A DNA stretch of 64,000 nt from Aralia elata (Eukaryota > Streptophyta > Magnoliopsida > Apiales > Araliaceae): NCBI GenBank assembly GCA_034770075.1, contig CM068383.1, forward strand, positions 38,955,222-39,019,221. Direction: 5' to 3'. Under the pieces are notes generated by a model. The model made no database searches. It saw nothing but the letters and a program-made list of their open reading frames with translations, and was not told where the DNA came from. This document shows positions 21,080 through 33,883 of the stretch, piece by piece; positions within the stretch are counted from its first letter, which is position 1; every line of letters begins with the position of its first letter. Both the position numbers and the translations under genes were made by a program.

Positions 21080-22088
21080 GGTTCTCATGAATATGTTAAA
21101 GCTAACGCTTTGAGTAGATCCATGACACAATGCTAGATCAGTTCTAAGTCTAGGTATTGGTTGACAAGACAATGAGCTAATAAGTTAAAAATTGTATATG
21201 TAGGAAAACTTGTCCTAAGACTGTCCAGGCTATTCCACGGGCTTAAATGGAAAAACTCATCATCAGCAGGCATGCTGATGTCACTAAGCATATTGATCAT
21301 CTCATAAGGAGGAAATAGACAGATGCAGCAAAGAACGGAGATATTCTCCACTAAAAAGAGAATCTGCATCACCACCCAAGATGTTGTGAAGTCATACGAA
21401 GGATGATCAAAGGATTATCTAAAGTATAATGCACCATCATCAATGCACTTACGACTCCATATGCTTCTCAACATTTATGACATGCTCCCACTCTACAAGA
21501 TATGGGCACAGAGGTTCATTCAAGCGCATCAATGATTATCAGATGTCATAACTAACCAAGTGCAGAATTCAAAGATGTGCTCAAAGTATCAGTCAATGCA
21601 GCACAATAAAGGAACGAATGATGAGACCAACAATGAGCTGAGGGAGTTCATCTAACAAAGAAATGCATCACTGCAAGTAGCACCACTGACTGTCAAGAAA
21701 TTAACATCAATGAGGTATCTATCTTTGTCTCCTTAAAAATGCAAATGTCTCTAACTATTGTATAACTTCATGTCTTCATACTTCAGTAAGCATATCAAGA
21801 AATCATTTTTTTAAAAGGAAAAAGAAAGAAAGTGAGAATAATGGATTATCAACTCACTTCGCTGTCTGTTCATATTTGAGTCTGGAAATAAAACCCTTGA
21901 GGTGAATATCTGAAGTCTCTACAAATAGTCTTTTTCTATCTTATTGCTAAATGAGTATAACATGCTTAAACTGTTTCGCAATTACTGTTGTGTGTACTGG
22001 TAAAGACTCATAATTATTTATCTTGCGATTGAGAGTTTATTTTTATAAGTGGAAAACCAAGTGTTCTGGGATTGTAATCTGTAATATC
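21080..22088 (+). pseudogene. Decayed leader and interior of SIRE-like element
   Basis: Only the first 50 bases after the PBS match the intact minus copy (TTGAGTAGATC.ATG, where gag should start at about 21121). Beyond this no reading frame longer than about 80 codons remains and gag motifs cannot be recognised by eye. The stretch ends at 22088 where Copia element G begins (TGAAAGTAGT). It is either a very old gag or replaced non-coding sequence. Confidence 0.4.
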
Positions 22089-23911
22089 TGAAAGTAGTAT
22101 GCACACAAGTCAATCATATTTGATATGATGTAGCATATACTTTGTAATCTTATTCATTTATTAATAAAAGAATTGATTTTCTTAAAAAGGCATTTTATAT
22201 TATCTACATAGTGCTGTTATATTAAATGTGATAAACTCATAGTTTTGAGCAATGCTTTTAGAATCATGATGATGATCATGCTAATAAGATCTAAATTCTG
22301 GATAGCTCACAAACTAAAATCGTTCCTAATCGTTGGATTACTAAAAGGGGATTAGTGAATCCGGATAGATTAGTACAAACGTTGCTTGCTCTTGGGAAGA
22401 GGATGATTGATCTCATAATCATTTGTGTGGAGACACTAAAGCAAGTATGTAGGTGCTTATTGGAGAATAAGTTCACTGAACGTGGCTCGCTAAGGAATAC
22501 CTAATGGAGTTTTACTCGCCTGTCAATAAGAATTCCTATAGTGCTAGTAGTACAAGTGATCCTTAGACTTGAGATCATCATAGTATCTTGTGTACGATGA
22601 GTTATACTTTGACATGTCGCTTAAGACCTTTAGGGTATATCAAAGGTTATGATTGAGTATAATAAGTTGTACATGGAGATAGGTGAATGATCAACAAAGA
22701 ATATACCACGTCTAGTAAAAGATGTGAATGTCCTATATGATTCGATAAATGATAACTCAGTAGTCCTTGTCCAAGGCAAAATGAAATTAGAAAGGAGTTT
22801 CTAATTTGTATTATTTAAAGTTGTGCATTTGGGAATCGAAATACATATAATTAAATAAAATAAGACTTGACAATAAATTCATGTCTTATATTTAATTGGG
22901 ACATTGTATGGTAGAAGGATTGAATTGTACGGTAACTATGCACTGAAAGGTTCTTTTGTGATTAATGTTGAAATCTATATTATCTGGAAAGTCGTTGATC
23001 GCTAAGAGGGCTTACCCTTATTGTAGTATAAATATTATTTATTTAAATGAATTAAATAGTTTTATTTATTTATTTAAATAAGATTAGAATTGTTCTAATT
23101 GATTTATTCACAACCGGTTTAATATGGAGAACCTAAAGGGTCACACCGCAAAAGGAAAATATTTATTTAAGAAGTAAATGGCATAATTGTAATAATAAGT
23201 TAAATGTATTTAATTTAATCTATGGAGATAGAATAAATTAAATAGCTTAATATTTATTATTTAATATTTTGGAAATATTAAATATAAATTAATAAGAGGA
23301 GTCTTATTATTATTATTATTACTATTACTATTATTTAATTCCTAATAGGGATTGAGAATTAATTAATAGAAGTACTCTCCCATGAATTCCTAATTGGATT
23401 AGGAGCATAATTAATTAAAGGAGTTTAATTATAATAGAAACCCTAATCCTAAATAGTTTAGGGAAGGGTTATTCCTACATCTATAAATAAGAGGAGTCTT
23501 ATCATAGATTAGGGTTACACACTCTCGTATTAGTTTGTGGAGAGTACTTATAATTTCTATAGAGATAGAAACTAGGGTTTTGCCAAATATCCAACTTCTT
23601 GAATACTTGTTCTTCCTTGGTGGATCACCTCTAGAGGCCAAACACTTGGGTGGCTAACGTTGATCAAAGGAAAGAATCACACCGTAGCATTCGAGGAGAA
23701 CACGAAGGACTAGGAGTTGAACTTGTACCCGAGGAAGCTTTGTTCTACGAGGGTATAATTCTTATTCTTTTTCTCTTTCGTTTATATCGTTAATTGAGCA
23801 CATTGATCGATCATGGTGATGGTCTGTATAAAATTTTAAAATCCGTTTTATCGCGCTTCCGCCTTATTTATGTAATTTGATTGCATGCTCGCGTTATATA
23901 TAAACCTAACA
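22089..23911 (+). mobile_element. Copia element G, 5' LTR
   Basis: The 1,823-bp LTR starts TGAAAGTAGTATGC and ends ACCTAACA, followed one base later by the PBS. The inverted copies at 35423-37233 (complete), 28838-30392 and 46922-48290 (truncated) share it throughout. A TATA box lies at 23481 and a donor-like site at 23752/23753. The short frame 22291-22476 is conserved in the copies only as DNA and is not a gene. Confidence 0.9.
23481..23491 (+). promoter_or_regulatory. TATA box of Copia G LTR
   Basis: CTATAAATAAG, about 430 bases before the LTR end. The same string is kept in the other three LTRs of the family (29022-29032, 35858-35868 and 47352-47362, minus strand), supporting a role as the core promoter. 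The transcript should start about 30 bases downstream. Confidence 0.65.
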
Positions 23912-25569
23912 GTGGTATCAGAGCCTAATCATGTGCTAATTATCGATCTTGATGATTCCATGTATGAATTGATATGCGAAACGTTCGAACTTTTGGGCAA
24001 GAAAATTTTTCTGATTCTGCGTCGCGGCGCGGCTGCGCCGCTTCCAGTTCATTCTGGATCGCAGCCGCGCCCGAACCCAGAAAAACGTTTCCTGGGGTGC
24101 AGCGCGGCCGCGCCGCTCCTAGTTCAAAATGGAGCGCGGCCGCGCCGGTGTCCAGACTTTGAATTTTTTTATTTTTCTCAATTAAAATAAATGGTTTATT
24201 TAATTGATAAAAGTTTAAAATAAAAGAGTTTATTTTATCTGGAATAGGATTTCAGATTGCTAAAATTAAAGGAGTTTAATTTGGATTTGGTTTTTGATTA
24301 AAATAAAAGAGTTTATTTTGTTTCAAAACTAAATATTAGCAAAAATTTTGCCCATTAATTGATATCAATGCATATATTGAATGGTTTTATTATTCATGGG
24401 ATGAATGTTATTTATGGATACATATAGAGATATGTATGATAATAAATAGGGATTGATTATGGACTGTTGACCAATGTGTGATTGGATTTATTTTAGTGGA
24501 TGCTTGACTGTATGGGCTTTTATAAATGGGGTCTGCGTACCTCGTCTTCTCTAAATTTTTCTTAATGTAAATTCTATCTCCCTCCTATGTACTTCCCCTT
24601 GACTGCTGATCAAGGTTTCTATTTATTGTAAGTAGTTTTTGTAATAGGAATAGTTAGAATTAATTTTGAAGAATTGGAGACAAAGGAGCAAGGAGCGCTT
24701 GAAGACCCGTTTGTAATGGAGCCCTGGTTTAAATGTAATAGTTATATTTAAATTTAATTCTTGCACTCTAGATTTGACCTTTTGGTTCACTTGGTGGCTC
24801 TAGTGAACTAAACTAGAATAAAAGTCCATAATCAATCCGGGTAGAATATAGTATTCTATATGTGCATGCTTACTATATATATATTATATATTATCCAACA
24901 TGCTTCGCATGTAAAATAATATGACGCGTATTTTATATATATATGTGCATGCGCGCTAAACAAGATGAGACTAATAATAACAAACCCCTCAAAGATATTA
25001 TATTAAGTCTTAAGCGTTCAAAGATATTTGGAATATCGAACGTCGCCTTCTAGCATGGTAAAGCGATAAAGTATTAAATATTTAATATGAGTTTGTTGTG
25101 TCACACAAGGCAAGTATTAAATATTTAAGATGTTGCTTTATCACATTTGATGCTTATAAATAGACTGAACGATGCTGTTTTGTTGTGTCACACAAGGACA
25201 GTGTTTTTCTTTCGAATATATGGAAGTGCTAAGTTGGACTTAACTTAGATAATATTGATTCGGATGTGTCACACTTAATCAAAATAATCTAAGAGGCAAA
25301 ATATAAGGAGTTACATAGTGATGTAATTGACAATAGTTGTCTACCTATTTATTTATATATAGTTTGTTGTGTCACACAAGGCTATATACATTTGAAATGG
25401 AATCCTTATTCTCACTAGCAAATCTTTAATTAGATTTGCCGAACTATATAATGAGGGTAATATGGTTTGATGAAAATAGTGGGAGATACCAATTTAAAAG
25501 AAAGACCTAATTTATTTTGGTAATTAATTAAATGAATGTATGCTAAAATGTTGTCTATTTCACATGCAG
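23753..25569 (+). other. Predicted leader intron of Copia G
   Basis: Donor ACGAGG/GTATAATTC at 23752/23753, inside the LTR; acceptor TTTCACATGCAG ending at 25569, ten bases before the gag ATG. The inverted copy H keeps both (donor ACAAGG/GTATGATTC at 35582/35581; acceptor TTCATTTACAG ending at 33893, nine bases before its gag ATG). Removal would take out the LTR end, the PBS and the palindrome-rich leader, leaving a short 5' exon joined almost directly to gag. Splicing has not been shown; this rests on site quality and conservation in two copies. Confidence 0.45.
23913..23925 (+). other. Primer-binding site (tRNA-Met), Copia G
   Basis: TGGTATCAGAGCC directly after LTR end ACA and one base. 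Complementary to initiator tRNA-Met. Confidence 0.9.
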
Positions 25570-25578
25570 AATTTAAAA
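23926..25578 (+). other. Long non-coding leader of Copia G with two palindrome series
   Basis: 1.65 kb without a credible reading frame between PBS and gag. Two series of palindromes occur. At about 24015-24150: GCGCGGCTGCGCC, GCAGCCGCGCC, GCGCGGCCGCGCC twice, with CAGTTCATTCTGG-like spacers. At about 25115-25385: TTGTGTCACACAA three times (near 25117, 25192, 25370) plus one GTGTCACAC near 25267. Copy H has both series at 35190-35310 (as GCGCAGCTGCGCC) and 34045-34225. The rest is AT-rich, with CATGCTTCGCATG-type inverted repeats near 24900. Confidence 0.7.
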
Positions 25579-27189
25579 ATGTCAAACTCACTATCACTGC
25601 GTAGCATACTTGATACTAACAAACTGACCGGACCGAATTACACGGACTAGTTAAGGAATTTGAGAATTGTTCTCACTGCTGAAAAGATTTCTTATGTCCT
25701 AAATTTGCCAGTCCCTGCAATTGTTGCAGAAACAACCTCTGAGGAAGAGATTGCTACTTTCAGAAAGTGGCAAGATGATGCAATCTTGGCTCAATGCATC
25801 ATGCTCGCATCCATGAGTAACGAGCTTCAGCGTCAGCATGAAACTATGGATGCTCCTACTATATTGCTGCACCTCAAAGAGTTGTATGGTGAGCAAAGTA
25901 GGACTGCTAGATATCAGATATCTAAGGAGCTCTTCCGATCTCGTATGACCGAGGGCACTACTGTTGAGACTCATGTCCTTAAGATGATCAATTTGATTGA
26001 ACAACTTGGACAACTAGGGTTCGTGATAGATGGGGAGTTAAGCCAAGATTTGATCTTGCAGTCACTCCCGGACACCTTCTCACAATTTGTTGTGAATTTT
26101 TACATGAATAAGTTGGACGTCAGCTTGCCTGAGTTACTTAACATGCTGAAAACTGCTGAAGGTCACTTCTCATCCAACAAGAACCAAGTCTTACTAGTGG
26201 ATGATTCTTCCAATAAAAGGAAGAGGCCTAAGGTATCTTCTGAAAAGAAGAAGAACAAGAAGGCTAAGGGCAAGGCGAAGCTAAAGGATAAAAAGAAACC
26301 TGATCCAGATAATAAAGGAATTTGCTACCATTGCAATAAGCCGGGACACTGGAAGAGGAACTGCAAGGAGTATCTTGCGGACCAAAAGAAGCTTGGAAAA
26401 GCTTTGACTTCCGATCTAGGTTTGTTCATGATTGAAATTAATTTTTCTGAAAGTCAAAATTCTACTTGGGTATTGGATACCGGTTGTAGTTCTCACATAT
26501 GTAATAATATGCAGGGACTAAGTAGAAGTAGAAAGCTGGACAAGGATGAAGTCGTCCTACGAGTGGGAAATGGAGCAAAGGTTGTTGTATTAGCTGTAGA
26601 GACTTATTGTTTAGCACTGCCTTCGGGCAAGTTCATTAGTTTAAATAATTGTTATTATGTTCCAACACTCATTAGAAACATTATTTCAATTTTTGTATTG
26701 GATATGGATGGTTTTGATATTATAATAAAGAACAACAGTTGTTCTATTTATAATAAAAATGTTTTATATGGTGTTGGCAAATTACTGAATGGACTTTACA
26801 TACTTGACTTGCATGAAAATATACTTCAAATTGAACAAACTAAGAAAAGAAAAAGAGATGATGTTAATTATACCTTTATGTGGCACTGTAGACTCGGTCA
26901 TATCAATGAAACAAGATTATCCAAGTTGCATAAAGATAGGCTTTTGGAGCTATCTGATTACGAATCATATCCAACTTGTGAATCTTGTCTCATGGGTAAG
27001 ATGACTAAATCTCTTTTTAGTGGAAAAGGAGAAAGAGTTACAGAGTTGTTAGTGTTGGTACACACAGACGTATGTGGACCTATGACAACGAATGCACGAG
27101 GAGGGTATTCTTATTTTATTACTTTCAGTGATGATCATTCTAGATTTGGATATGTGTATTTAATGAAATACAAATCTGAATCGTATTAA
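25579..27189 (+). pseudogene. Copia G gag, protease and integrase N-terminus (broken)
   Basis: The first ATG (25579) opens MSNSLSLRSIL; codon 24, normally Trp, is TAG (25648-25650), after which the frame is open from 25660 for 509 codons. Residues below count from 25660. A retrotransposon gag region (about 1-190) is followed by a Lys-rich stretch and a zinc knuckle CYHCNKPGHWKRNC (222-235); protease active site DTG at about 273-275; integrase zinc finger H409, H414, C440, C443; first catalytic Asp at 470 (HTD). The frame breaks at 27187 because some integrase core sequence is deleted and the frame shifts. Ty1/Copia order (protease-integrase-RT) is clear; lineage not settled. Confidence 0.85.
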
Positions 27190-27976
27190 GATTCTTTAAT
27201 CGGATCGAGGAGGGGAATACTTAACTAATGAGTTTCTCAATTGTCTCAAAGAAAATGGTATAATCTCACAATGGACTCCACCAGGGACACCACAGTTGAA
27301 TGGTGTATCTGAAAGGAGAAATCGAACATTGTTGGACATGGTTCGTTCCATGATGAGTTTTACCGACCTTCCAGTATCCTTCTGGGGTTATGCCCTAGAA
27401 ACGGCTGCATATCTACTTAACAAGGTACCTACCAAATCCGTCCCAAAGACCCCATATGAGATATGGACAGGGAGGAAACCAAATCTTAAGTATGTTAAGA
27501 CTTGGGGTTGTCCAGTTTATGTCAAAAGGTTTGAACAAGATAAGCTAAAGACTAGATCCGACAAGTGTAGATTTGTGGGATACCCTAAAGAAACTGTAGG
27601 GTATTATTTCTATCATCCTATTAATCAAAAGGTGTTTGTTGCGAAACACGCTGCCTTCTTGGAAAAGGAGTTTATCCTTGAAGGGGTCAGTGGGAGTAAG
27701 ATATATCTTAAAGAAGTTCAAGAACCACAAAATACTATGGATCAAAGTCAGGTACCTGACCAAGTAGAAGAACCTACTGTACCACTACCTATTCGTAAAT
27801 CTGGAAGAGTACCGAAGATACCTGATAGGTATGGATTCATCATAGATGATGATGATGAGGTACGCATCATAGATGATGATGATCCATTGACTTACGAAGA
27901 GGCTATGAGTAGTGAAGACTCAGAGAAATGGCTAGAAGCCATGAAATCCGAGATGGACTCCATGTATGAAAGCTAA
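27190..27976 (+). pseudogene. Copia G integrase C-terminal half
   Basis: In the new frame after the deletion come [12 protein letters not shown] (second catalytic Asp), then [15 protein letters not shown] (catalytic Glu), the GKKP-type region [12 protein letters not shown] and a GCPVYVK stretch, then an acidic linker with a repeated IIDDDDE. It ends at MYES then TAA (27974-27976), where related proteins have Gln (CAA to TAA). An additional stop lies near 27197. The part downstream of 27296 is open. Confidence 0.8.
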
Positions 27977-28838
27977 CTATGGACTTTGGTTTCACCACCT
28001 GAGGGCATTAAGCCTATTGGGTGTAAATGGGTCTTTAAGAGAAAGACTGGAGCAGATGGCAAGGTAGAGACCTATAAGGCCCGACTGGTTACAAAAGGTT
28101 TCAAACAAAGACAAGGAGTTGACTATGATGAAACCTTCTCACCAGTAGCTATACTCAAGTCCATTCGGATTTTGCTTGCAATTGCAGCTTATTATGACTA
28201 CGAGATCTGGCAAATGGACGTGAAAACGGCCTTCCTCAATGGAGAGCTTGAGGAGAATGTATATATGATACAGCCAAAGGGTTTTGTTTCAACGGTTGGA
28301 ACAAACCAAGTCTGTAAGCTACAACGATCCATTTATGGATTGAAGCAAACTTCTCGAAGGTGGAATATCCGTTTTGATGAGATAATCAAAAGGTTTGATT
28401 TTATCAAAAACGAGGATGAACCATGTGTGTACAAGAAGGTTAGTGGGAGTGCTGTTTCATTCCTTGTATTATATGTTGATGATATATTACTGATAGGGAA
28501 TGATGTTCCTATGCTACAGTCGATCAAAATTTGGTTATCTAATCACTTCTCTATGAAGGACTTGGGTGAGGCATCCTATATTTTGGGGATAAAGATCTAT
28601 ACAGATAGATCTAAAAGGATACTGGGCTTGACCCAAGGAAAGTACATTGACTCGATGCTAAAGAAGTTTAGCATGGAAGATTCCAAGAGAGGTCTCATGC
28701 CGATGAGCCATGGAATACATCTCTCCAAGAAATAGGGCCCAAAGACACCTGAGGAGAGAGACCGGATGAGTAAGATTCCTTATGCTTCCGTAATATGATC
28801 TATCATGTACGATATGATATGTACTAGACCAGATGTCG
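27977..28838 (+). pseudogene. Copia G reverse transcriptase, truncated
   Basis: The same frame continues into RT: KWVFKRKTGADG, KARLVTKGF, QMDVKTAFLNGEL, and the catalytic YVDD at residues 163-166 counted from 27986 (28472-28483). It stops at 28733 and again near 28797, then reads MICTRPDVDVS, the usual start of the RNase H linker, and is cut at about 28838 by LTR sequence of element H. RNase H, polypurine tract and 3' LTR of G are absent. Confidence 0.85.
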
Positions 28839-30392
28839 ACGTTAGCCACTCAAGTGTTTGGCCTCTAGAGGTGATCCACCAAGGAATAATAGTTGTTCAA
28901 GAAGATGGGTGTTGGCAAAACCCTAGTTTCTATCTCTCTAAAAATTGCAAGTACTCTCACTCTCTCCAATTCTTATGGAAGAGTATGTAACTGTCTAACC
29001 CCAAATCATAATAAGACTCCTCTTATTTATAGATATAGGGAACCCTCCTAAACTATTTAGGATTGAGGTTTTTATTCTAATTAAACTACTTTAATTAATT
29101 AAACTCTTAATCTAATTAAGAATTTATGAGAGAGTACTATTAATTAATTCTCAATCCCTATTAGGAATTAAATAATAGTAATTGTAATAATAATAATAAG
29201 ACTCTTCTTATTAATTTATATTTAATATTTCTAAAATATTAAATAATAAATATTAAGTTATTTAATTTATTCTATCTCCATAGATTAAATTAAATACACT
29301 TAACTTATTATTACAGTTATGTCATTTACTTCTTAAACAAATATTTTTCTTTTGCGGTGTGACCCTTTAGGTTCTCCATGTTAAACCGGTTGTGAATAAA
29401 TCAATTAGAACAATTCTAATCTTATTTAAACAAATAAATTAAATTATTTAATTTATTTAAATAAATAATATTTATTCTACAATAAGGGTAAGCCCCCTTA
29501 GCGATCAACGACTTTCCAGATAATATAGATTTCAATATTAATCACAAAAGAACCTTTCAGTGAATAGTTACCGTACAATTTAATCCTTCTACCATACAAT
29601 GTCCCAATTAAATATAAGACATGGAATTACTGTCAAGTCTTATTTTATTTAATTATATTTATTTTGATTCTCAAATGCACAACTCTGATTAATGCAAATT
29701 AGAAACTCCTTTCTAATTTCATTCTGTTTTGGCCAAAGACTTTCGAGTCGTCATTTATCGAATCATATAGGGCATTCTCTCCTTTTACTAGAAGTGGTAG
29801 ATTCTTTGTTGATCATTCACCTATCTCCATGTATAACTTATTATACCCAATCATACCCTTTGATATACCCTAGGGGTCTTAAGGGACATGTCAAAGTATA
29901 ACTCATCACACACAAGATACTATGATGATCTCAAGTCCAAGGATCACTTGTACTACTATCACTAGAGGAATTCTTATTGACAGGCGAGTAAAACTCCATT
30001 AGGTATTCCTTAGCGAGCCACGTTCAGTGAACTTATTTTCTAATAAGCACCTACATACTTGCTTTAGTGTCTCCACACAAATGATTATGAGATCAATCAT
30101 CCTCTTCATAAGAGCAAGCAACGTATGTACTAATCTATCCGGATTCACTAATCCCCTTTTTAGTAATCCATCGATTAGGAACGATTTTAGTTTGTGAGCT
30201 ATCTAGAATTTAGATCTCATTAGCATGATCCCCATCATGATTCTAAAAGCATTACTCAAAATTATAGGTTTATCACATTTAGTATAACAGCACCATGTAG
30301 ATAATGTAAAATGCCTTTAATAACCGAATAAGATTACAAAGTATATGCTACATCATATCAAATATGATTGGCTTGTGTGCATACTACTTTCA
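28838..30392 (-). mobile_element. Copia element H, 3' LTR (truncated)
   Basis: Same family as the G LTR, inverted. The LTR start (minus TGAAAGTAGT) is at 30392, right after the polypurine tract. About 260 bases at the LTR end are missing: the left edge, near GACGTTAGCC at 28840, corresponds to 35683 in the complete H LTR. The join to G pol has no target-site duplication and is probably illegitimate recombination. A TATA box is kept at 29022-29032. Confidence 0.85.
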
Positions 30393-33300
30393 ATCTCCCA
30401 CTTGCACTAAAGCCAATCGTAATGGTATCTAATACCCTTCTTCTCTAAGTGACGATCATCCTGCTGTTTGGATAAAGCTTCAGTAGATGGATATGCAATG
30501 CTGTTCTCAAGAGTCCACTATCTCTATAGTGACTTTTCCTCTTTCAATGATTCCTCTAATCAAATGAAAGCGCCGCAACACATGTTTGAATCCAAGATGA
30601 GACTTAGGAATTATTCCTAGTTCTGTAATGAACTTTTCATCCAAATAATCAACTTGCAGCTTCATTTACAGCTATATACTTTGTCTTTGTCACTAAACCA
30701 GCAACTCTTTGCTGTTTGGAACTTTTCCAATTCACTGCACCACCTTTCAAGGTAACGATTTACCTTAAAGTGGATTTGTTATCGTCTTGGTCCGTCTAAA
30801 AAACTTGAGTCTATTTAGCCCTCTAGTTTTAATTCAGACCTACCATGAATCATGATCACATCTTCAGTACTGGTTAAGTGCTTAAAGATGTTTATCACTG
30901 TCTTACAGTGATCATATCCAAAATATGACTGATCAACATCAAGCCTTGTATATTCATTGCATACATGATAGTAACTCATGCGATCTCCTTTTATTGAGGA
31001 CAATTTAAAGAGATACACTCCATGGCTCATCATCATGAGACCTCTCTTGGAGTTTGCCATGCTAAACACCTTTAGCATCGAATGAATATACGTTCATTGG
31101 GTCAAGCCGAACATCCTTTTAAATCTATCTATATAGATTTATATCCCCAATTTATAGGATGCTCCTCCCAAGTTATTCATAGAGGGATGTTTAGACAATT
31201 TTATCTTTACAGATTGTAGCATTGGTGTGTTATTCCTTATCAGTAGCATATCAACATGTAATACTAGGAAGGTCACAGTGCTCCCACTGACCCTTTTGTA
31301 CACACTAGGTTCATTCTCATTTTTGATAAAATCAAACTCTTTTAATTGTCTTATCAAAACGAATGTTCCATCTTTGAGAAGCTTGCTTCAATCCATTAAT
31401 GGATCATTGTAGCTTAAAACACGATTTGCTTCAACCTTTGAAACAAATTCCTCCGGCTGTATCATACATACATTCTCCTCAAGTCTTCATTGAGGAAGGG
31501 CGTCTCCACATCCATTTTGCCAGATTTCGTAATAAGCTGCAATCACAAGCAAAATCCAAATGGACTTGAGCATTACCCGGTAATAAGGTTTTATCACAGT
31601 CAACTCCATGACTTGAAAAACCTTTTAAACAGGTCTGGTCTTATAGGTCTCCACCTTGCCATTTGCCCCAGTCTTTCTCTTAAAGACCCATATTCACACT
31701 CTAGGCACTATGCCCTTTTGTGGAGTAACCAGAGTCTATACTTGGTTCTCATACATGGAGTCCATTTTGGATTTCATGGCCATCTACCATTTCTCTGAGT
31801 GTCTTCTACTCATAGCCTCATCGTATATAACTAGATCATCATCCTCTATGATGTACGCCTCATCATCATCCTCTATGATGAATCCATACTCCCAGGTATC
31901 TTCGGTACTCTTCCAGATTTATGATTTGGTTGTGGTACAATAGGTCTATCTACAGGTTCCTCGGTTCGACTTAAAGTGCTTTGTGGTTCTTGAACTCTTT
32001 CAAGATCTATTACCCTCTCCTACTAGCTCCTTCAATGATAAACACATTTATCTAAGAAGGCTGCGTGTAGGATTATAGTAACAAAACCCTAAACTTTCTT
32101 TAGGATATCCCACAAGTCTGCACTTGTCAGATTTTGTCCCAAACTTATCTTTGAAACCTTTTCACATAAGCTGGATAACCCCTTATCTTAACATACTTAG
32201 GAGTAAGAATCTTTCCTATCCATAACCTTTATGGAGTCTTGGGCTCGGATTTTTGAGGTTACCTTATTTTTGTAGATATGCAGCTGTTTCTAGGGTATAA
32301 CCCCAGATGGATACTAGAATGTCGGTAAAAATCATTATGGACTGCACCATGTCCAACAAGGTACAATTTCTCCTTTTAGATATACCAATCAATTATTGCG
32401 TATCAGGAGGTGTCCATTATAAGAAAATACCATTTTGAGATGATCTAGAAACTCATTGCACAAGTATTCTTTCCTGGATCTGATCAAAGAATCTTAATAC
32501 TTTGTCAATATGTTTCACTTCTCAATTCTTTGAACATTTCAAATGATTCAGACTTGTATTTCATCAAATACACACATTCAACTCTTTGAATGACCATCTC
32601 CTTTTCTTTTATTAGTTTATTCAATTTGCAAAATGTTTTTCATGTAAGTCAAGTATACAAAGTTTATCAAGTAATCTTCCAATTTCAAACAAAATATTAT
32701 CATTATAAATAGAACAACAATTGTTCTTAAATATAATACCAGAACATTCCTTGTCCAACAACGAAAGTTCTAATATTTTTAATGAAAACTGGAACATAAT
32801 AACAACTTATTAACTTAATAGACTTGCCCGTAGGCAATGCTAAACTATAAGTTCCTATGGTTAATGCAGCAACCTTTGCTCCATTCCCACACATAAGATT
32901 ACTTACTCTTTGTTTAGCTTTCTACTTCTGCTTAGTCTTTGTATTGGATTGCATGCGTGAGAACTACAGCCGGTATCCAATACCCAAGTAGAACCTTGAC
33001 TTACAGAAAGATTTATTTTTTAATCATGAACAAACTTATATTTGTAACCAAAGCTTCACTAAGCTTCTTCTAGTTAGCCTCTGTAAGATTCTCCTTACAG
33101 TTTCCTTTCTAGTATCCAGGCTTATTGCAGTGGAAGCAAACTCATTTGCTATCTGCATCAGTCTTGTTCTTATTGTCCTTTGTTTTTGCCTTTCTATTTA
33201 CCTTCTTTGAATTGTTCTTCTTTTAAGAAGATCTTTTGGCCCTCTTCCGCTTTCTGGAAGAATCATCTACCAGTAAGACTTAGTCTTTCTTGGTTGGAAA

Positions 33301-33883
33301 GTGACTCTTTACAGTTTTCAACATGTTTAAGCAACTCAGGCAGGCTGACATATAGCTTGTTCATGCGGAAATTCACAACAATTTGTGAGAAAGAGTATAG
33401 AAGTGATTGCAAGATCAAATCTTGGATCAACTCTCCATCCATTAAAACCCAGTTGTCCAAATTGTTCAATCAGATTGATTATTTTAGGACATATGTCTGT
33501 ACTGTAGTGTCATCGGTCATTCTAGATCGAAAAAGCTCCTTAGATATTTGATATCTAATAGTCCTACTTTCCTCACCCTTCAACTCCTTGAAGGTGCATG
33601 AGTATAGTAGGAACATCCATAGTTTCATGCTGACGCTGAAGCTCGTTACTCATGGATGCGAGCATGATGCATTGAGCCAATTGTGCATCATCTTGCCACT
33701 TTCTAAAAGTAGCAATCTCTTCTTCTGAGGCATTGTCTGCAACCATTGCAAGGATAGGCATATTAAGGACATAAGATAGCTTTCCAGCCTTGAGAACTAT
33801 TCTCAAATTCTTTAACCAGTCCTTTTAATTTGGTCCGATTAATTAGCATCTAATATGGTCCGCAGTGATAGTAAATTAGACAT
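30393..33883 (-). pseudogene. Copia element H gag-pol, heavily decayed
   Basis: On minus from 33883: gag ATG (MSNLLSL), open piece 33806-33573 (matches G gag with many changes), zinc knuckle near 33150-33095 with its Trp codon changed to TAG (33109-33111), protease WVLDTGCSSH near 32985, integrase remnants 32900-31660, RT pieces 31530-31139 in which the YVDD site has lost a residue (HVDML), RNase H linker 31078-30815, and the polypurine tract AAGTGGGAGAT at 30393-30410. Many stops and frameshifts. It is more decayed than G, so it is probably older. Confidence 0.8.

Noticed and set aside
22291..22476. 61-codon minus frame, repeated at 36839-37024
   Set aside because: Similar DNA lies in several LTRs of the same Copia family; conservation is that of the repeat, not of a protein.
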